A DNA stretch of 14,958 nt from Nitrospira sp. (GCA_016873525.1 VGXD01000018.1:1-14958); one strand, 5' to 3'. Shown: positions 1 to 6,144, numbered from the stretch's first letter. Notes: generated by a model from the sequence alone, not told the origin. A program made the numbers and translations.

Positions 1-1
1 G

Positions 2-175
2 GGCAAGTTCTCGCTGTGCTTCAGTCTGGCCGTGAACATCTGCCGTCATTTCGGCATCGAGCCGGTGGAGCAGAGCCGTCTGGCCGAGCCGGAAGAAGCC
101 CAGGCCTTGATCGAAGAACCGCTGCATTACCGGATGGCCAAGCGGTTGGCGGAAAAAAACCAGCCCGTCGCTTAA
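2..175 (+). CDS. 3' end of an unrecognised protein gene (5' end outside window)
   Basis: The frame is open from the window edge to a TAA at 173-175 and encodes the last 57 residues of a protein. The visible part contains a Cys-containing stretch (SLCFSLAVNICRHFGIEP), an acidic Glu/Ala-rich helix-like segment and a basic tail ending KNQPVA. Codon use is like that of the clear genes in the window, with G/C-rich third positions and no rare-codon runs, which supports real coding. I do not recognise the family from this fragment and assign no function. It converges on the minus-strand zinc-ribbon candidate, with a 37-base gap holding no clear terminator. Confidence 0.6.
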   Translation, partial: GKFSLCFSLAVNICRHFGIEPVEQSRLAEPEEAQALIEEPLHYRMAKRLAEKNQPVA

Positions 176-212
176 GCCGAACCGGCATCGTTCTCCTTCC
201 CCAACGCATCGA

Positions 213-431
213 TCAAGCCGTCCGGTGCTCTTGCGGCCAAGACCGCAGGGCTTCTGAAGCCGTGCCGAGACCATCCCAATCCACGTGAGTCCGGTTTTTT
301 CCAGCCGAGCGGGCTTGCTCAAGGCAAAGCGCCTGCGTCGTAATGGCGAGGCCGCAAGCCGAACAGAACCAAAAGGCTCCCGTTGGGTGGAGGGTCACTC
401 GCCGGCATTGCGGACAAGTCAGACACCGCAT
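213..431 (-). CDS. small putative zinc-ribbon protein (72 aa)
   Basis: The 72-residue product has two CxxC knuckles, C6-x2-C9 and C23-x2-C26. The second follows an aromatic strand (FWFCSACG), the usual layout of a small zinc ribbon that binds one Zn(II) through four cysteines. An extra Cys lies at position 3. The rest of the chain is a basic, unremarkable tail. The ATG at 431 is preceded two codons earlier by an in-frame TGA, so no longer version is possible. The ribosome binding site is weak: GGAG lies about 12 bases upstream. The partner (nucleic acid or protein) cannot be told from sequence. The cysteine spacing and the absence of a better ORF on the other strand favour a real gene, but its short length keeps this tentative. 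Confidence 0.45.
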   Translation of the reverse strand: MRCLTCPQCRRVTLHPTGAFWFCSACGLAITTQALCLEQARSAGKNRTHVDWDGLGTASEALRSWPQEHRTA

Positions 432-466
432 GGCTCAGAGGCGCTCCGGCGGGCGAACGAGTGGCG

Positions 467-499
467 GGTGAGGGCTCAGGAGGAACGAGAGCCCCCACC
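467..499. other. inverted repeat, 11-bp arms, possible RNA hairpin
   Basis: GGTGAGGGCTC (467-477) and GAGCCCCCACC (489-499) pair over 11 positions with one A-C mismatch. On the + strand the 11-base loop reads AGGAGGAACGA, which contains a perfect Shine-Dalgarno core. On the minus strand the structure lies just upstream of the zinc-ribbon candidate and downstream of the small membrane-protein genes. No U-run follows on either strand, so a classic intrinsic terminator is not supported. Confidence 0.4.
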
Positions 500-526
500 A
501 GGGACAGATGGCACAGTCCGCCCCAG

Positions 527-547
527 GGAAGGCCGGGGCAGCCTTCC
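527..547. terminator. GC-rich hairpin downstream of the small membrane-protein genes
   Basis: GGAAGGC (527-533) and GCCTTCC (541-547) form a perfect 7-bp stem with a 7-base loop. It lies 38 bases after the stop codon of the 50-residue membrane-protein gene on the minus strand. There is no U-tract, so if it ends or stabilises transcripts it is an atypical terminator. Confidence 0.25.
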
Positions 548-585
548 ACCGCATGAATGGTCTCGACTCTTTCATCATGAAATGC

Positions 586-738
586 TCAAGGAAGATTCGC
601 TCTTGGTGCATGGGCTGAGATCGGTGGGGCGGATGTCCGGTGTTGGTTGTGCCGCCGCTCCTTCCAGTCCGTGGCCAGCACGACCAGCAACAGCGCGACC
701 GGGAACAAGAATCCGATGTAGATGACCAGCCAGGGCAT
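586..738 (-). CDS. small single-pass membrane protein (50 aa), unknown function
   Basis: The 50-residue product has one strongly hydrophobic segment at residues 3-22 (MPWLVIYIGFLFPVAL onward). A charged KERRH patch follows, then a Pro/Ala/His-rich tail to the C-terminus. Topology is probably N-out with a basic cytoplasmic tail, by the positive-inside rule. The start at 738 is fixed by a perfect AGGAGG eight bases upstream. A longer in-frame reading from 969 has no coding character and would run through the neighbouring small gene. It lies 29 bases downstream of another tiny membrane-protein gene on the same strand, so the two are probably co-transcribed. It does not match any small bioenergetic subunit I know, such as CydX or KdpF. 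The coding call is good, the function unknown. Confidence 0.65.
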   Translation of the reverse strand: MPWLVIYIGFLFPVALLLVVLATDWKERRHNQHRTSAPPISAHAPRANLP

Positions 739-746
739 GATCGTTT

Positions 747-752
747 CCTCCT
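747..752 (-). promoter_or_regulatory. strong ribosome binding site of the 50-aa membrane-protein gene
   Basis: The minus strand reads AGGAGG, spaced eight bases from the ATG at 738. This perfect Shine-Dalgarno match sets the start of the small gene rather than the far-upstream alternative at 969. Confidence 0.65.
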
Positions 753-767
753 CTTTTCTCCGAATGC

Positions 768-881
768 CTACGTCTCCTTGCTCAAGATTTCCATGACGCC
801 AGGCACGAGAGTGCTGAAGAGGGTTCCGATCCAAAGCACGAGGCCCCAACTTACGAGAACTGTGAGTATCAGGATAATCAT
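768..881 (-). CDS. very small membrane protein (37 aa), unknown function
   Basis: This open frame encodes 37 residues beginning MIILILTVLVSWGLVLWIGT. Residues 1-20 form one hydrophobic helix, and a second weakly hydrophobic part reaches about residue 30. The chain ends with a short polar tail, SKET. An AAGGAGG sequence six bases upstream of the ATG is an excellent ribosome binding site and the main reason to call a gene this short. The next gene, a second small membrane protein, begins 29 bases downstream on the same strand, also with a perfect binding site. I see no match to a named small subunit. The pair may be accessory subunits of a membrane complex or stress peptides, which is speculation. 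Confidence 0.6.
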   Translation of the reverse strand: MIILILTVLVSWGLVLWIGTLFSTLVPGVMEILSKET

Positions 882-887
882 CTTCGA

Positions 888-894
888 CCTCCTT
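888..894 (-). promoter_or_regulatory. strong ribosome binding site of the 37-aa membrane-protein gene
   Basis: The minus strand reads AAGGAGG, spaced six bases from the ATG at 881. The match to the anti-Shine-Dalgarno sequence is essentially perfect. Confidence 0.6.
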
Positions 895-1116
895 GCTCTC
901 CCGTCGGTCTTGGCTCGAGAGTGAGCAAGGGCGATGCCAGAATAAAAGTGGTCTCTTGTAAGCGGGCACGAGAGGAAAAGCGTTGATCTACAGGCGTATT
1001 TGAAAGGAGGAAGGATTGGCGATCACAGGAGAAGGAGTCCGTCGATCTTGCGGTAGTATCCGGGAAGATAAGCAGGTGGTCGAAGAGGATACGGAGAAAA
1101 GAGAAAATCGTCCGTC

Positions 1117-2124
1117 TTATTTGGCCTTGGTCAGGGCATGCTCGATGATCCAGTTTTCCACCGGCAGGTAGCCGGACTTCACCACGGCTTCTTGTCCCTC
1201 CTGGCTGTGGACGTATCGGAGAAATTCCCGGATCACCGGGGGGAGGCGTTTATCTCCGGGAAGAATTTTGCGCGGCGCCTGATTCACGTAGATGTAGAGG
1301 TATCGGCGGAGCGGGTACTTGCGATTCTTCACGTTCTCGGTCGTCGGCTCCACGAAGGGGGAGAATTCATCGTTCGCCAGCGCAAGCATGCGCACGTCCG
1401 GCGTCGCAAAGGCGATCCCGCTGAAACCGATTCCATACCGGTCCTCGGCGACCCGTTGGACCACGGCCTGAGAGTCCGCTTGCTCCTTCAGTCCCGTCTT
1501 GAAGGCATCATTACGGAGCGCATGTTCCTTGAAGAATTGATAGGTCGCGGAGGAGGACTTTCGGCCATAGAGGTTGATCGGGGCCTCGCCCCAGTTCCCG
1601 GACAGGTTCAGTTGGCCCCACTTCGTGAAGTTCTTGTAGCTGTAGCGGGGGGTCTTCGAAAAGACCGCGTCCACCTCGTCCATGGTGAGCCCCTCGATCG
1701 GATTGTCCTTGTTGACGTACACCACCAGCGCATCGACGGCGATGGCGTAGGGGGTCGGGCGATAGCCGAATGCCGCCTGGAACCGAGCGATCTCGTTCTC
1801 GTCCAGGAGCCGCGACATCGGCGCAACCTGAGCCCTTCCTTCAAGCAGGGCGGCGAAGGCGGCCGTGTTGCCCTTGCCTTCCACAAGGACTTTGACGTTC
1901 GGATAGTGCCGGCCAAACCCCTCAGCCCAGAGGGTCATTGCCTGAGTCAGGGTGTCCGTTCCGACGCAAGTCAGCGTGCCCGAGAGATCCCCGGCTTTGC
2001 TATAGGGGCTCAAGGCGGGGCTGAGCGGCGCCGGCTCGGTCGCGTGACCGGGTATCGCCCACAACAGGGCCATCGCCCAGACCAAGGAGACGCACAACGC
2101 TCCCCACCCCATCCGTCTTCTCAT
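1117..2124 (-). CDS. PstS-like phosphate-type periplasmic substrate-binding protein
   Basis: The 335-residue product starts with a Sec signal peptide (MRRR, hydrophobic core to about 25, likely cleavage after GHA at 28). The rest has the layout of a PstS-like periplasmic binding protein (PBP-like domain): LTCVGTDTL near 51-59, a GKGNTAAF segment where PstS has its phosphate-loop Ser/Gly/Thr, APMSR near 101-105 and AIAVDALVVYVNKDNPI at 127-143. A GRKSSSATYQFFKEHAL segment follows, with YGIGFSG later and PLRRYLYIYVN near the end. Such proteins bind phosphate or a similar oxyanion in the periplasm and deliver it to an ABC importer or a sensor. No pstC, pstA, pstB or phoU lies nearby, so it is an orphan here. 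GGAGG six bases before the ATG supports the start. Class confidence is high, ligand confidence moderate. Confidence 0.88.
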   Translation of the reverse strand: MRRRMGWGALCVSLVWAMALLWAIPGHATEPAPLSPALSPYSKAGDLSGTLTCVGTDTLTQAMTLWAEGFGRHYPNVKVLVEGKGNTAAFAALLEGRAQVAPMSRLLDENEIARFQAAFGYRPTPYAIAVDALVVYVNKDNPIEGLTMDEVDAVFSKTPRYSYKNFTKWGQLNLSGNWGEAPINLYGRKSSSATYQFFKEHALRNDAFKTGLKEQADSQAVVQRVAEDRYGIGFSGIAFATPDVRMLALANDEFSPFVEPTTENVKNRKYPLRRYLYIYVNQAPRKILPGDKRLPPVIREFLRYVHSQEGQEAVVKSGYLPVENWIIEHALTKAK

Positions 2125-2196
2125 CGACTCCCTCCTCTGAACACGCCGAACGGCCGGCTTCCATCACGGTGGGGAAAGACCCCGCGCGAGGGCCCT

Positions 2197-2225
2197 ATGT
2201 TACAGGGGAGAGAGGAGGTAAGCAA
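2197..2225 (-). promoter_or_regulatory. candidate sigma-70-type promoter of the PstS-like gene
   Basis: On the minus strand TTGCTT (2220-2225) and TAACAT (2197-2202) are separated by 17 bases and end about 73 bases upstream of the start codon. The -10 matches 4 of 6 and the -35 matches 3 of 6 consensus positions, so this is only a candidate. No Pho-box-like direct repeat was recognised. Confidence 0.25.
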
Positions 2226-2236
2226 GATGAGCCGTT

Positions 2237-2746
2237 CTAGAAGCAGCCGGCCAGGGGCCCCATCTGTTCGCAGAGCGGGCGAGGGGTGGCTGCGGGAAGG
2301 GGGTCGGGCTTGCGGATTTTGAGCGAGAGCAGGGCGGTCCAGCCGATGTCCGTGAGGACCCCGTCCGTAAAAACATAGGGCGTGAAGTTGTCGGCGAGGG
2401 GAAAGCCCTGGGCGTCGGTGCCCGCTTCGTCGGCATGCCGGCTGGATCGAAAGAAGTAAATTTCAATGAGGCTGTCTTGGCCCGAATCGGTCTGTGTGGG
2501 GATCGCTTCCGGCGGCTTGACCTCGTTGCTCTGGAGTTCGAACTGCGTCGGTTGCAGGAGGCCCAGCACCTTTTCTTTGGAATCGCCCTGATGGACCTTG
2601 GCCGCGGCGGCCTGGTAACGGGCGATGGCTTCGTCCATTCTGGCGGCGGTCCGTTCTCGTGACGCTTGTTGAATCGCCTCGCACCCGCCGAGGAGGGCCG
2701 TGGCCATCCCCAGGAAGAGCAGACAAGCAATGTGCGCGGTCTTCAT
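2237..2746 (-). CDS. small outer-envelope lipoprotein, possibly BamE/SmpA- or DUF3192-like
   Basis: The 169-residue product begins with a short lipoprotein signal, MKTAHIACLLFLGMATALLG, followed by GC. The predicted lipidated Cys is C22. A short Gln/Arg/Ala-rich helix and the segment KVHQGDSKEKVLGLLQPTQF resemble the small alpha-beta fold of SmpA/BamE-type or DUF3192 lipoproteins (hydrophobic-x-G-x-S-K-x-x-V-x-x-L-x-x-P). A later YVFTDGVLTDIGW stretch fits the final strands of that fold. The ATG at 2746 is preferred because GGAGGGG lies eight bases upstream. An in-frame ATG at 2767 would add seven residues in front of a complete signal. It is divergent from murJ. The lipoprotein call is good; the family placement is inference from motif shape. 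Confidence 0.7.
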   Translation of the reverse strand: MKTAHIACLLFLGMATALLGGCEAIQQASRERTAARMDEAIARYQAAAAKVHQGDSKEKVLGLLQPTQFELQSNEVKPPEAIPTQTDSGQDSLIEIYFFRSSRHADEAGTDAQGFPLADNFTPYVFTDGVLTDIGWTALLSLKIRKPDPLPAATPRPLCEQMGPLAGCF

Positions 2747-2858
2747 AGTTGCATCCCCTCCAGCCATCGGCCCTGCGAGGCAAGGCTAGGCGGTCTGCGG
2801 CGGGGTGTCAAGCGGAGAGGGTAGATATTCCGGTCCATCCGCGCTAGAATCCGCCGCA

Positions 2859-4475
2859 ATGTCCGATCCTGCCAGCCTGCCGGGATCATCCACCCCTGCG
2901 CAGGACGAGAATCACACGGTCGTCAAGGCCGCCGGCCTGATCGGCGCGGCCACGTTTTCCAGCCGCATCCTCGGCTTCATCCGCGACATGGTTCTGGCCC
3001 GCCTCTTCGGCGCGACCCCGGCGGCCGACGCCTTCTTCGTCGCCTACCGCGTCCCCAATCTGCTGCGCGAACTCTTTGCCGAAGGCTCGATGTCCTCGGC
3101 CTTCGTGCCGGTCTTTACCGAATACCACACGCTGCGGGCCAAGCGGGACGCCTGGGAACTGGCCAGCGCGGTCTTCACCACACTGTTGACAATCCTGGTC
3201 GCCGTCACCCTCATGGGGATCCTGGCGTCTCCCGCAATTGTCTGGCTGCTGGCCCCGGGATTCCACGCGGACCCTTCCCGGTTGGCGATGACGACGCTCC
3301 TGACCAAGATCATGTTTCCCTATCTCCTGTTCATCAGCCTGGCGGCCCTGGCTATGGGTGTCTTGAATTCGGTCCGCGCCTTCGCGGCGCCGGCCCTGTC
3401 TCCGGTGATCTTCAACGTCTGCATCATTGCCGCTGCGTTCGGGCTCTCACCCTTGTTGGCCGAGCCCATCCATGGTGTCGCCATCGGGGTTGTGCTTGGA
3501 GGCGCGGCGCAGTTCTTCATGCAGCTGCCCGGGCTGCGTCGCCGCGGGCTGCTTTTCGGCTGGCGGTTCGAACCGGGCCATCCCGGCGTGAAGCGGATCG
3601 GATGGTTGCTGGTGCCCTCCCTGTTGGGCATGTCGGTGACGCAGGTCAACATCACGGTCAGCACGATCCTGGCCTCGTTCTTTGCCGGGGCCCCCACCTA
3701 TTTGTTCTACGGCATGAGGCTCATTCAATTTCCGTTGGGCATCTTCGGGGTTGCGCTGGCGACGGCCATCCTGCCGACCCTGTCGCAGCAGGCTGCGCGC
3801 GGATCGCTGGATGAGTTGCGCGTCACCCTGGCCTTCGGCCTGCGGATGATTCTGTTCATCATCCTGCCGGCCATGCTGGGGCTCATTTTGCTGAGACAGC
3901 CGATCGTGCACTTATTTTTTGAGCACGGCACCTTTACCGCCGCGGATACGACGGCGACGGCGACGGCGGTGCTCTGCTACGCGCTGGGCCTCTGGGCCTT
4001 CGCCTCGGTCCGGATCATCGTGGCGGCTTTTTATTCTCTCCAGGATACGAAGACGCCGGCGATGGCGGCCATTGCATCGGTGGCGGCCAACATTGCGTTG
4101 TCGCTGCTGTTGATGGGGCCGCTCCGTCACGCCGGCTTGGCCCTGGCCACGGCCCTGGCGTCGATGTTGAACGGGGGCATTCTGGTGGCGGTGTTGAACC
4201 GACGGCTGGGCGGGATCGATTGGCGCTCCGTCGGCCGGTCGGCCCTGCGCGTGCTGGTGGCCACTGCGCCGGTGGTCCTCGCTTCAGCTTGGGTGGCCGG
4301 CGCAGCGGTCTGGACGCATCAGGGAGACTGGATCGCCAAGACCGTCATGCTGTTCGTGGGAGTCGGCTTGAGCGTGACGGGTTACTTCGGCGTCCATGGG
4401 CTGATGCGTTCGGAAGAATTGGAGATGGTCGTCAAAATTCTGAAGCGCAAAATCGGGCGTGGGGCGAAAAGCTAG
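2859..4475 (+). CDS. murJ: MurJ (MviN) lipid II flippase
   Basis: The 538-residue integral membrane protein of the MOP superfamily moves lipid II from the inner to the outer face of the cytoplasmic membrane for peptidoglycan synthesis. About 14 hydrophobic segments are visible. The N-terminal signature SSRILGFIRDMVLARLFG, then AADAFFVAYRVPNLLRELFAEG, is typical. R36, R42, D57 and R70 fall where E. coli MurJ has R18, R24, D39 and R52, with a constant offset of 18, so the charged cavity is intact. Length is near the family norm. I start at the ATG at 2859, since the reading from GTG 2805 adds 18 residues without family character. No Shine-Dalgarno precedes 2859, and TAGAAT lies just upstream (2845-2850). 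ogt follows after 11 bases. Confidence 0.93.
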   Translation: MSDPASLPGSSTPAQDENHTVVKAAGLIGAATFSSRILGFIRDMVLARLFGATPAADAFFVAYRVPNLLRELFAEGSMSSAFVPVFTEYHTLRAKRDAWELASAVFTTLLTILVAVTLMGILASPAIVWLLAPGFHADPSRLAMTTLLTKIMFPYLLFISLAALAMGVLNSVRAFAAPALSPVIFNVCIIAAAFGLSPLLAEPIHGVAIGVVLGGAAQFFMQLPGLRRRGLLFGWRFEPGHPGVKRIGWLLVPSLLGMSVTQVNITVSTILASFFAGAPTYLFYGMRLIQFPLGIFGVALATAILPTLSQQAARGSLDELRVTLAFGLRMILFIILPAMLGLILLRQPIVHLFFEHGTFTAADTTATATAVLCYALGLWAFASVRIIVAAFYSLQDTKTPAMAAIASVAANIALSLLLMGPLRHAGLALATALASMLNGGILVAVLNRRLGGIDWRSVGRSALRVLVATAPVVLASAWVAGAAVWTHQGDWIAKTVMLFVGVGLSVTGYFGVHGLMRSEELEMVVKILKRKIGRGAKS

Positions 4476-4486
4476 GGCCGGCGGCT

Positions 4487-5179
4487 ATGGAAAATAGAAG
4501 GGGTAAGAATAGCAAGCATTCTTCTGCCGGAAGCAACGGGCGTGATCGTTTTGCCCCTTGCCCTCCGCCCCGTGCCCCTCGCCAGGCGTCACTGATCTTC
4601 TCGACGCCCTGGGGCTGGATGGGGATTGCCGCCTCCGGGGACCACGTCGGAATTTGCCGGATCGTGTTGCCGCAACCGTCTCGCCTGGCGGTGGAGGGCG
4701 AGCTGCGCGTGAAGGCCGCTCCTCGGAACGGTCGCCCCTTGCCCCTTGCCTCGCACCTCGGACCAGGGCCGGTCTCGGTCTTGCGCGAGGCACGGAAGCA
4801 GCTCGTCGCGTTTCTGAAAGGGACGCGCCGTGAGCTGGACTTCCCGGTTGATCTCTCGATCGGGACCCCGTTTCAGCGGAGGGTCTGGAAGGCGGCCCTG
4901 CACATTCCCTATGGACGGGTACGCTCCTACAAGTGGGTCGCGACGCGGGTGGGTGATCAACGCTGTGCTCGGGCGGTGGGACTGGCCTTGGGGGCGAACC
5001 CCGTTCCCATTGTGATCCCCTGCCATCGGGTCGTTGCCCACGATGGTTCGTTGGGTGGGTTTTCCTGCGGCCTGAAGGCCAAGCGCCGGCTGCTGGACCT
5101 GGAAGGGACGTTGGAGCAACTGAGTCGCAAAGGTGGGAAAGTCCATAAAGTCAGAAAGTCGTCAAGTCGGCGCGCTTGA
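4487..5179 (+). CDS. ogt: O6-alkylguanine-DNA alkyltransferase (Ogt/MGMT family)
   Basis: This suicide repair enzyme transfers alkyl groups from O6-alkylguanine in DNA to its own cysteine. The 230-residue product has an N-terminal domain starting STPWGWMGIAAS (39-50) and the catalytic domain from GTPFQRRVWKAAL (126-138) through YGRVRSY (142-148), RAVGLALGANP (162-172) and the PCHRVV motif. C179 is the acceptor and R162 the likely base-flipping arginine. The ATG at 4487 lies 11 bases after murJ without a clear binding site. The next in-frame ATG (4619) would cut into the domain. Residues 23-33 (FAPCPPPRAPR) are encoded by a 7-base tandem repeat. The C-terminal tail GGKVHKVRKSSSRRA is encoded by a palindromic repeat, so both ends look repeat-derived. 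Identity is strong, the exact start uncertain. Confidence 0.9.
   Translation: MENRRGKNSKHSSAGSNGRDRFAPCPPPRAPRQASLIFSTPWGWMGIAASGDHVGICRIVLPQPSRLAVEGELRVKAAPRNGRPLPLASHLGPGPVSVLREARKQLVAFLKGTRRELDFPVDLSIGTPFQRRVWKAALHIPYGRVRSYKWVATRVGDQRCARAVGLALGANPVPIVIPCHRVVAHDGSLGGFSCGLKAKRRLLDLEGTLEQLSRKGGKVHKVRKSSSRRA
4553..4583. repeat. 7-base tandem repeat (GCCCCNN, four units) inside ogt
   Basis: Four consecutive heptamers GCCCCTT, GCCCTCC, GCCCCGT and GCCCCTC run from 4553 to 4580, and a partial unit follows. The unit length is not a multiple of three, so codon repetition does not explain it. It lies in the poorly conserved N-terminus of the ogt reading frame. Confidence 0.6.
4734..4754. repeat. 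second copy of the GCCCCTT heptamer repeat inside ogt
   Basis: Two perfect GCCCCTT units and one degenerate unit (GCCTCGC) lie in the linker between the N-terminal and catalytic domains of Ogt, encoding RPLPLAS. It is the same unit as at 4553. Confidence 0.5.
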
Positions 5180-5206
5180 GACTCGATGGACTTCCCGACT
5201 TTATGG
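5138..5206. repeat. palindromic repeat (AAAGTC type) overlapping the ogt stop codon
   Basis: The left arm (5143-5168, starting CCATAAAGTC) and the right arm (5180-5206, ending GACTTTATGG) are an imperfect inverted repeat of about 26 positions around an 11-base loop. The loop contains the TGA of ogt (5177-5179). The 16 bases 5138-5153 recur exactly at 6067-6082. It probably folds as a long hairpin and may act as a terminator or transcript-end stabiliser. Confidence 0.65.
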
Positions 5207-5322
5207 CGCTGAGAGTCGCGGGCAGGGGGCGGATGAAAAGACCTCAAGTCTCCTGCAAAGAAACCGATAGAGACAGATAGGTGGATAAGGAAGGGGAGGG
5301 AAAAGGCGCCCCGGCGGGTCTC

Positions 5323-5351
5323 TTGCCACCACGCCTGAGGGCTGGCATACT
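5323..5351 (+). promoter_or_regulatory. candidate sigma-70-type promoter of the unknown conserved gene
   Basis: TTGCCA (5323-5328, 5 of 6 consensus matches) and CATACT (5346-5351, 4 of 6) are separated by exactly 17 bases. Transcription would start near 5358 and give a leader of about 90 bases before the ATG at 5448, including the hairpin at 5392-5418. It is the best promoter-like match in the 268-base gap after ogt. Confidence 0.4.
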
Positions 5352-5391
5352 TTAAAAATCGTGGGAAGAGCACGGGTGGCAAATGAACTCT

Positions 5392-5418
5392 CCGCCCGCA
5401 CATGATCGAAGCGGGCGG
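5392..5418 (+). other. leader hairpin upstream of the unknown conserved gene
   Basis: CCGCCCGC (5392-5399) and GCGGGCGG (5411-5418) form a perfect 8-bp GC stem with an 11-base loop. No U-run follows it, and it ends about 17 bases before the ribosome binding site. It could modulate translation or stabilise the transcript; no known riboswitch class was recognised. Confidence 0.35.
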
Positions 5419-5447
5419 TTCAAGCGAAGCTTGGCATGGAGGGCATC

Positions 5448-6014
5448 ATGGAAAGCCGGATTCCTGAGCATCACCCGCTGCGTCGCCTGTTCGGTGCGTT
5501 GACCGAAAAGAGCTTCACCGAGAAACTGGGCTGGCCGGATCTCAACGTGACCGAGTACGTGTCCAATCTCCTCGTCGAGTTTACCCACACCGATCAGCTC
5601 TACCGTATTCAGACCCAGCAGGGAAAGCGGGTTGACACCGTCGTGGACCTGCTGTTCGAATCGGAAGTGTTGCTCGAAGCGCAGTCGATGGATCGCGAGC
5701 AGGAAGTCCACCGCCACATCGGCGATTTCACCCTCTTCATGGCCGGGCTCTTCCCGGAATACCTGCGGCGGCTGAAGACCGCCGGCCTCATTTATCACAA
5801 GGACTTCCTCGTGGACTATGTGAAAACCGGCAAGCGGTCCTATGGGATCGCCGCGCAATTTCACGAAGGGGAGTCCCAGGACCAAACGCCTTTGTTCCGC
5901 AAGCTCTCCGAGAACTTCGAGTTGTGCGTCACCGGTCTGGGGTTCGTTCGCAGCGACCTGGACCGCATGCAGGACTCGACCTACCGGACGGCCCAAGGCA
6001 TCTTGTTCAACTAA
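5448..6014 (+). CDS. conserved-looking soluble protein of unknown function (188 aa)
   Basis: I do not recognise a named family. The 188-residue product has no signal peptide or membrane segment. It opens HHPLRRLFGALTEKSF (8-23) and continues with a mixed alpha-beta part containing RVDTVVDLLFESEVLLEAQS (61-80). HIGDFTLFMAGLFPEYL (90-106) is the most distinctive stretch, followed by KDFLVDYVKTGKRSY (118-132), and the chain ends AQGILFN. The acidic-hydrophobic VDLLFESEVLLEAQ pattern recalls a PD-(D/E)XK nuclease core, but I cannot place the catalytic residues. The start at 5448 is chosen because GGAGG lies five bases upstream; the ATG at 5436 lacks a binding site. A promoter-like pair and a leader hairpin precede it, and a palindromic repeat follows the stop. 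Confidence 0.75.
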   Translation: MESRIPEHHPLRRLFGALTEKSFTEKLGWPDLNVTEYVSNLLVEFTHTDQLYRIQTQQGKRVDTVVDLLFESEVLLEAQSMDREQEVHRHIGDFTLFMAGLFPEYLRRLKTAGLIYHKDFLVDYVKTGKRSYGIAAQFHEGESQDQTPLFRKLSENFELCVTGLGFVRSDLDRMQDSTYRTAQGILFN

Positions 6015-6052
6015 ACAAGGGGCAGGGAGCGTCTGGCCTGCCGGCCGTTCAT

Positions 6053-6118
6053 TTCATAAAGTCTATAAAGTCCATAAAGTCATGGGTGTGCGACCTTCGA
6101 CTTTCAGACTTGATAAAT
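6053..6118. repeat. palindromic 9-base-unit repeat (CATAAAGTC) between two genes
   Basis: Three perfect or near-perfect 9-base units, CATAAAGTC, TATAAAGTC and CATAAAGTC, fill 6055-6081. A degenerate inverted arm lies at about 6094-6118 (containing GACTTTCAGACTT). The reverse complement of that arm resembles the left arm of the repeat at 5138-5206, and 16 bases are identical between the two loci. It sits between the unknown conserved gene and the asparaginase gene. Confidence 0.6.
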
Positions 6119-6144
6119 TCTGACGTCGACGACGTTCTGACCGT

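Noticed and set aside
440..480. Partial resemblance to a 16S rRNA segment (GGCGGGTGAG)
   Set aside because: Only about ten bases agree, and no flanking rRNA sequence follows.
508..618. 36-residue + strand frame with ATG at 508 after the SD-loop hairpin
   Set aside because: It overlaps the end of the better-supported small membrane-protein gene and lacks protein features.
1016..1171. A 51-residue + strand frame with a TTG start behind AAAGGAGG
   Set aside because: It runs antisense into the 3' end of the PstS-like gene and has no recognisable protein character; the binding-site match may be chance in a purine-rich stretch.
1138..2322. Long + strand open frame (394 codons) opposite the PstS-like and lipoprotein genes
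   Set aside because: It is a high-GC shadow of real minus-strand genes: Arg/Gly/His-rich, without motifs or a binding site.
5352..5996. 214-codon minus-strand frame opposite the unknown conserved gene
   Set aside because: The + strand frame has a promoter, a binding site and better codon use; the antisense frame spans its leader as well and looks like a mirror frame.
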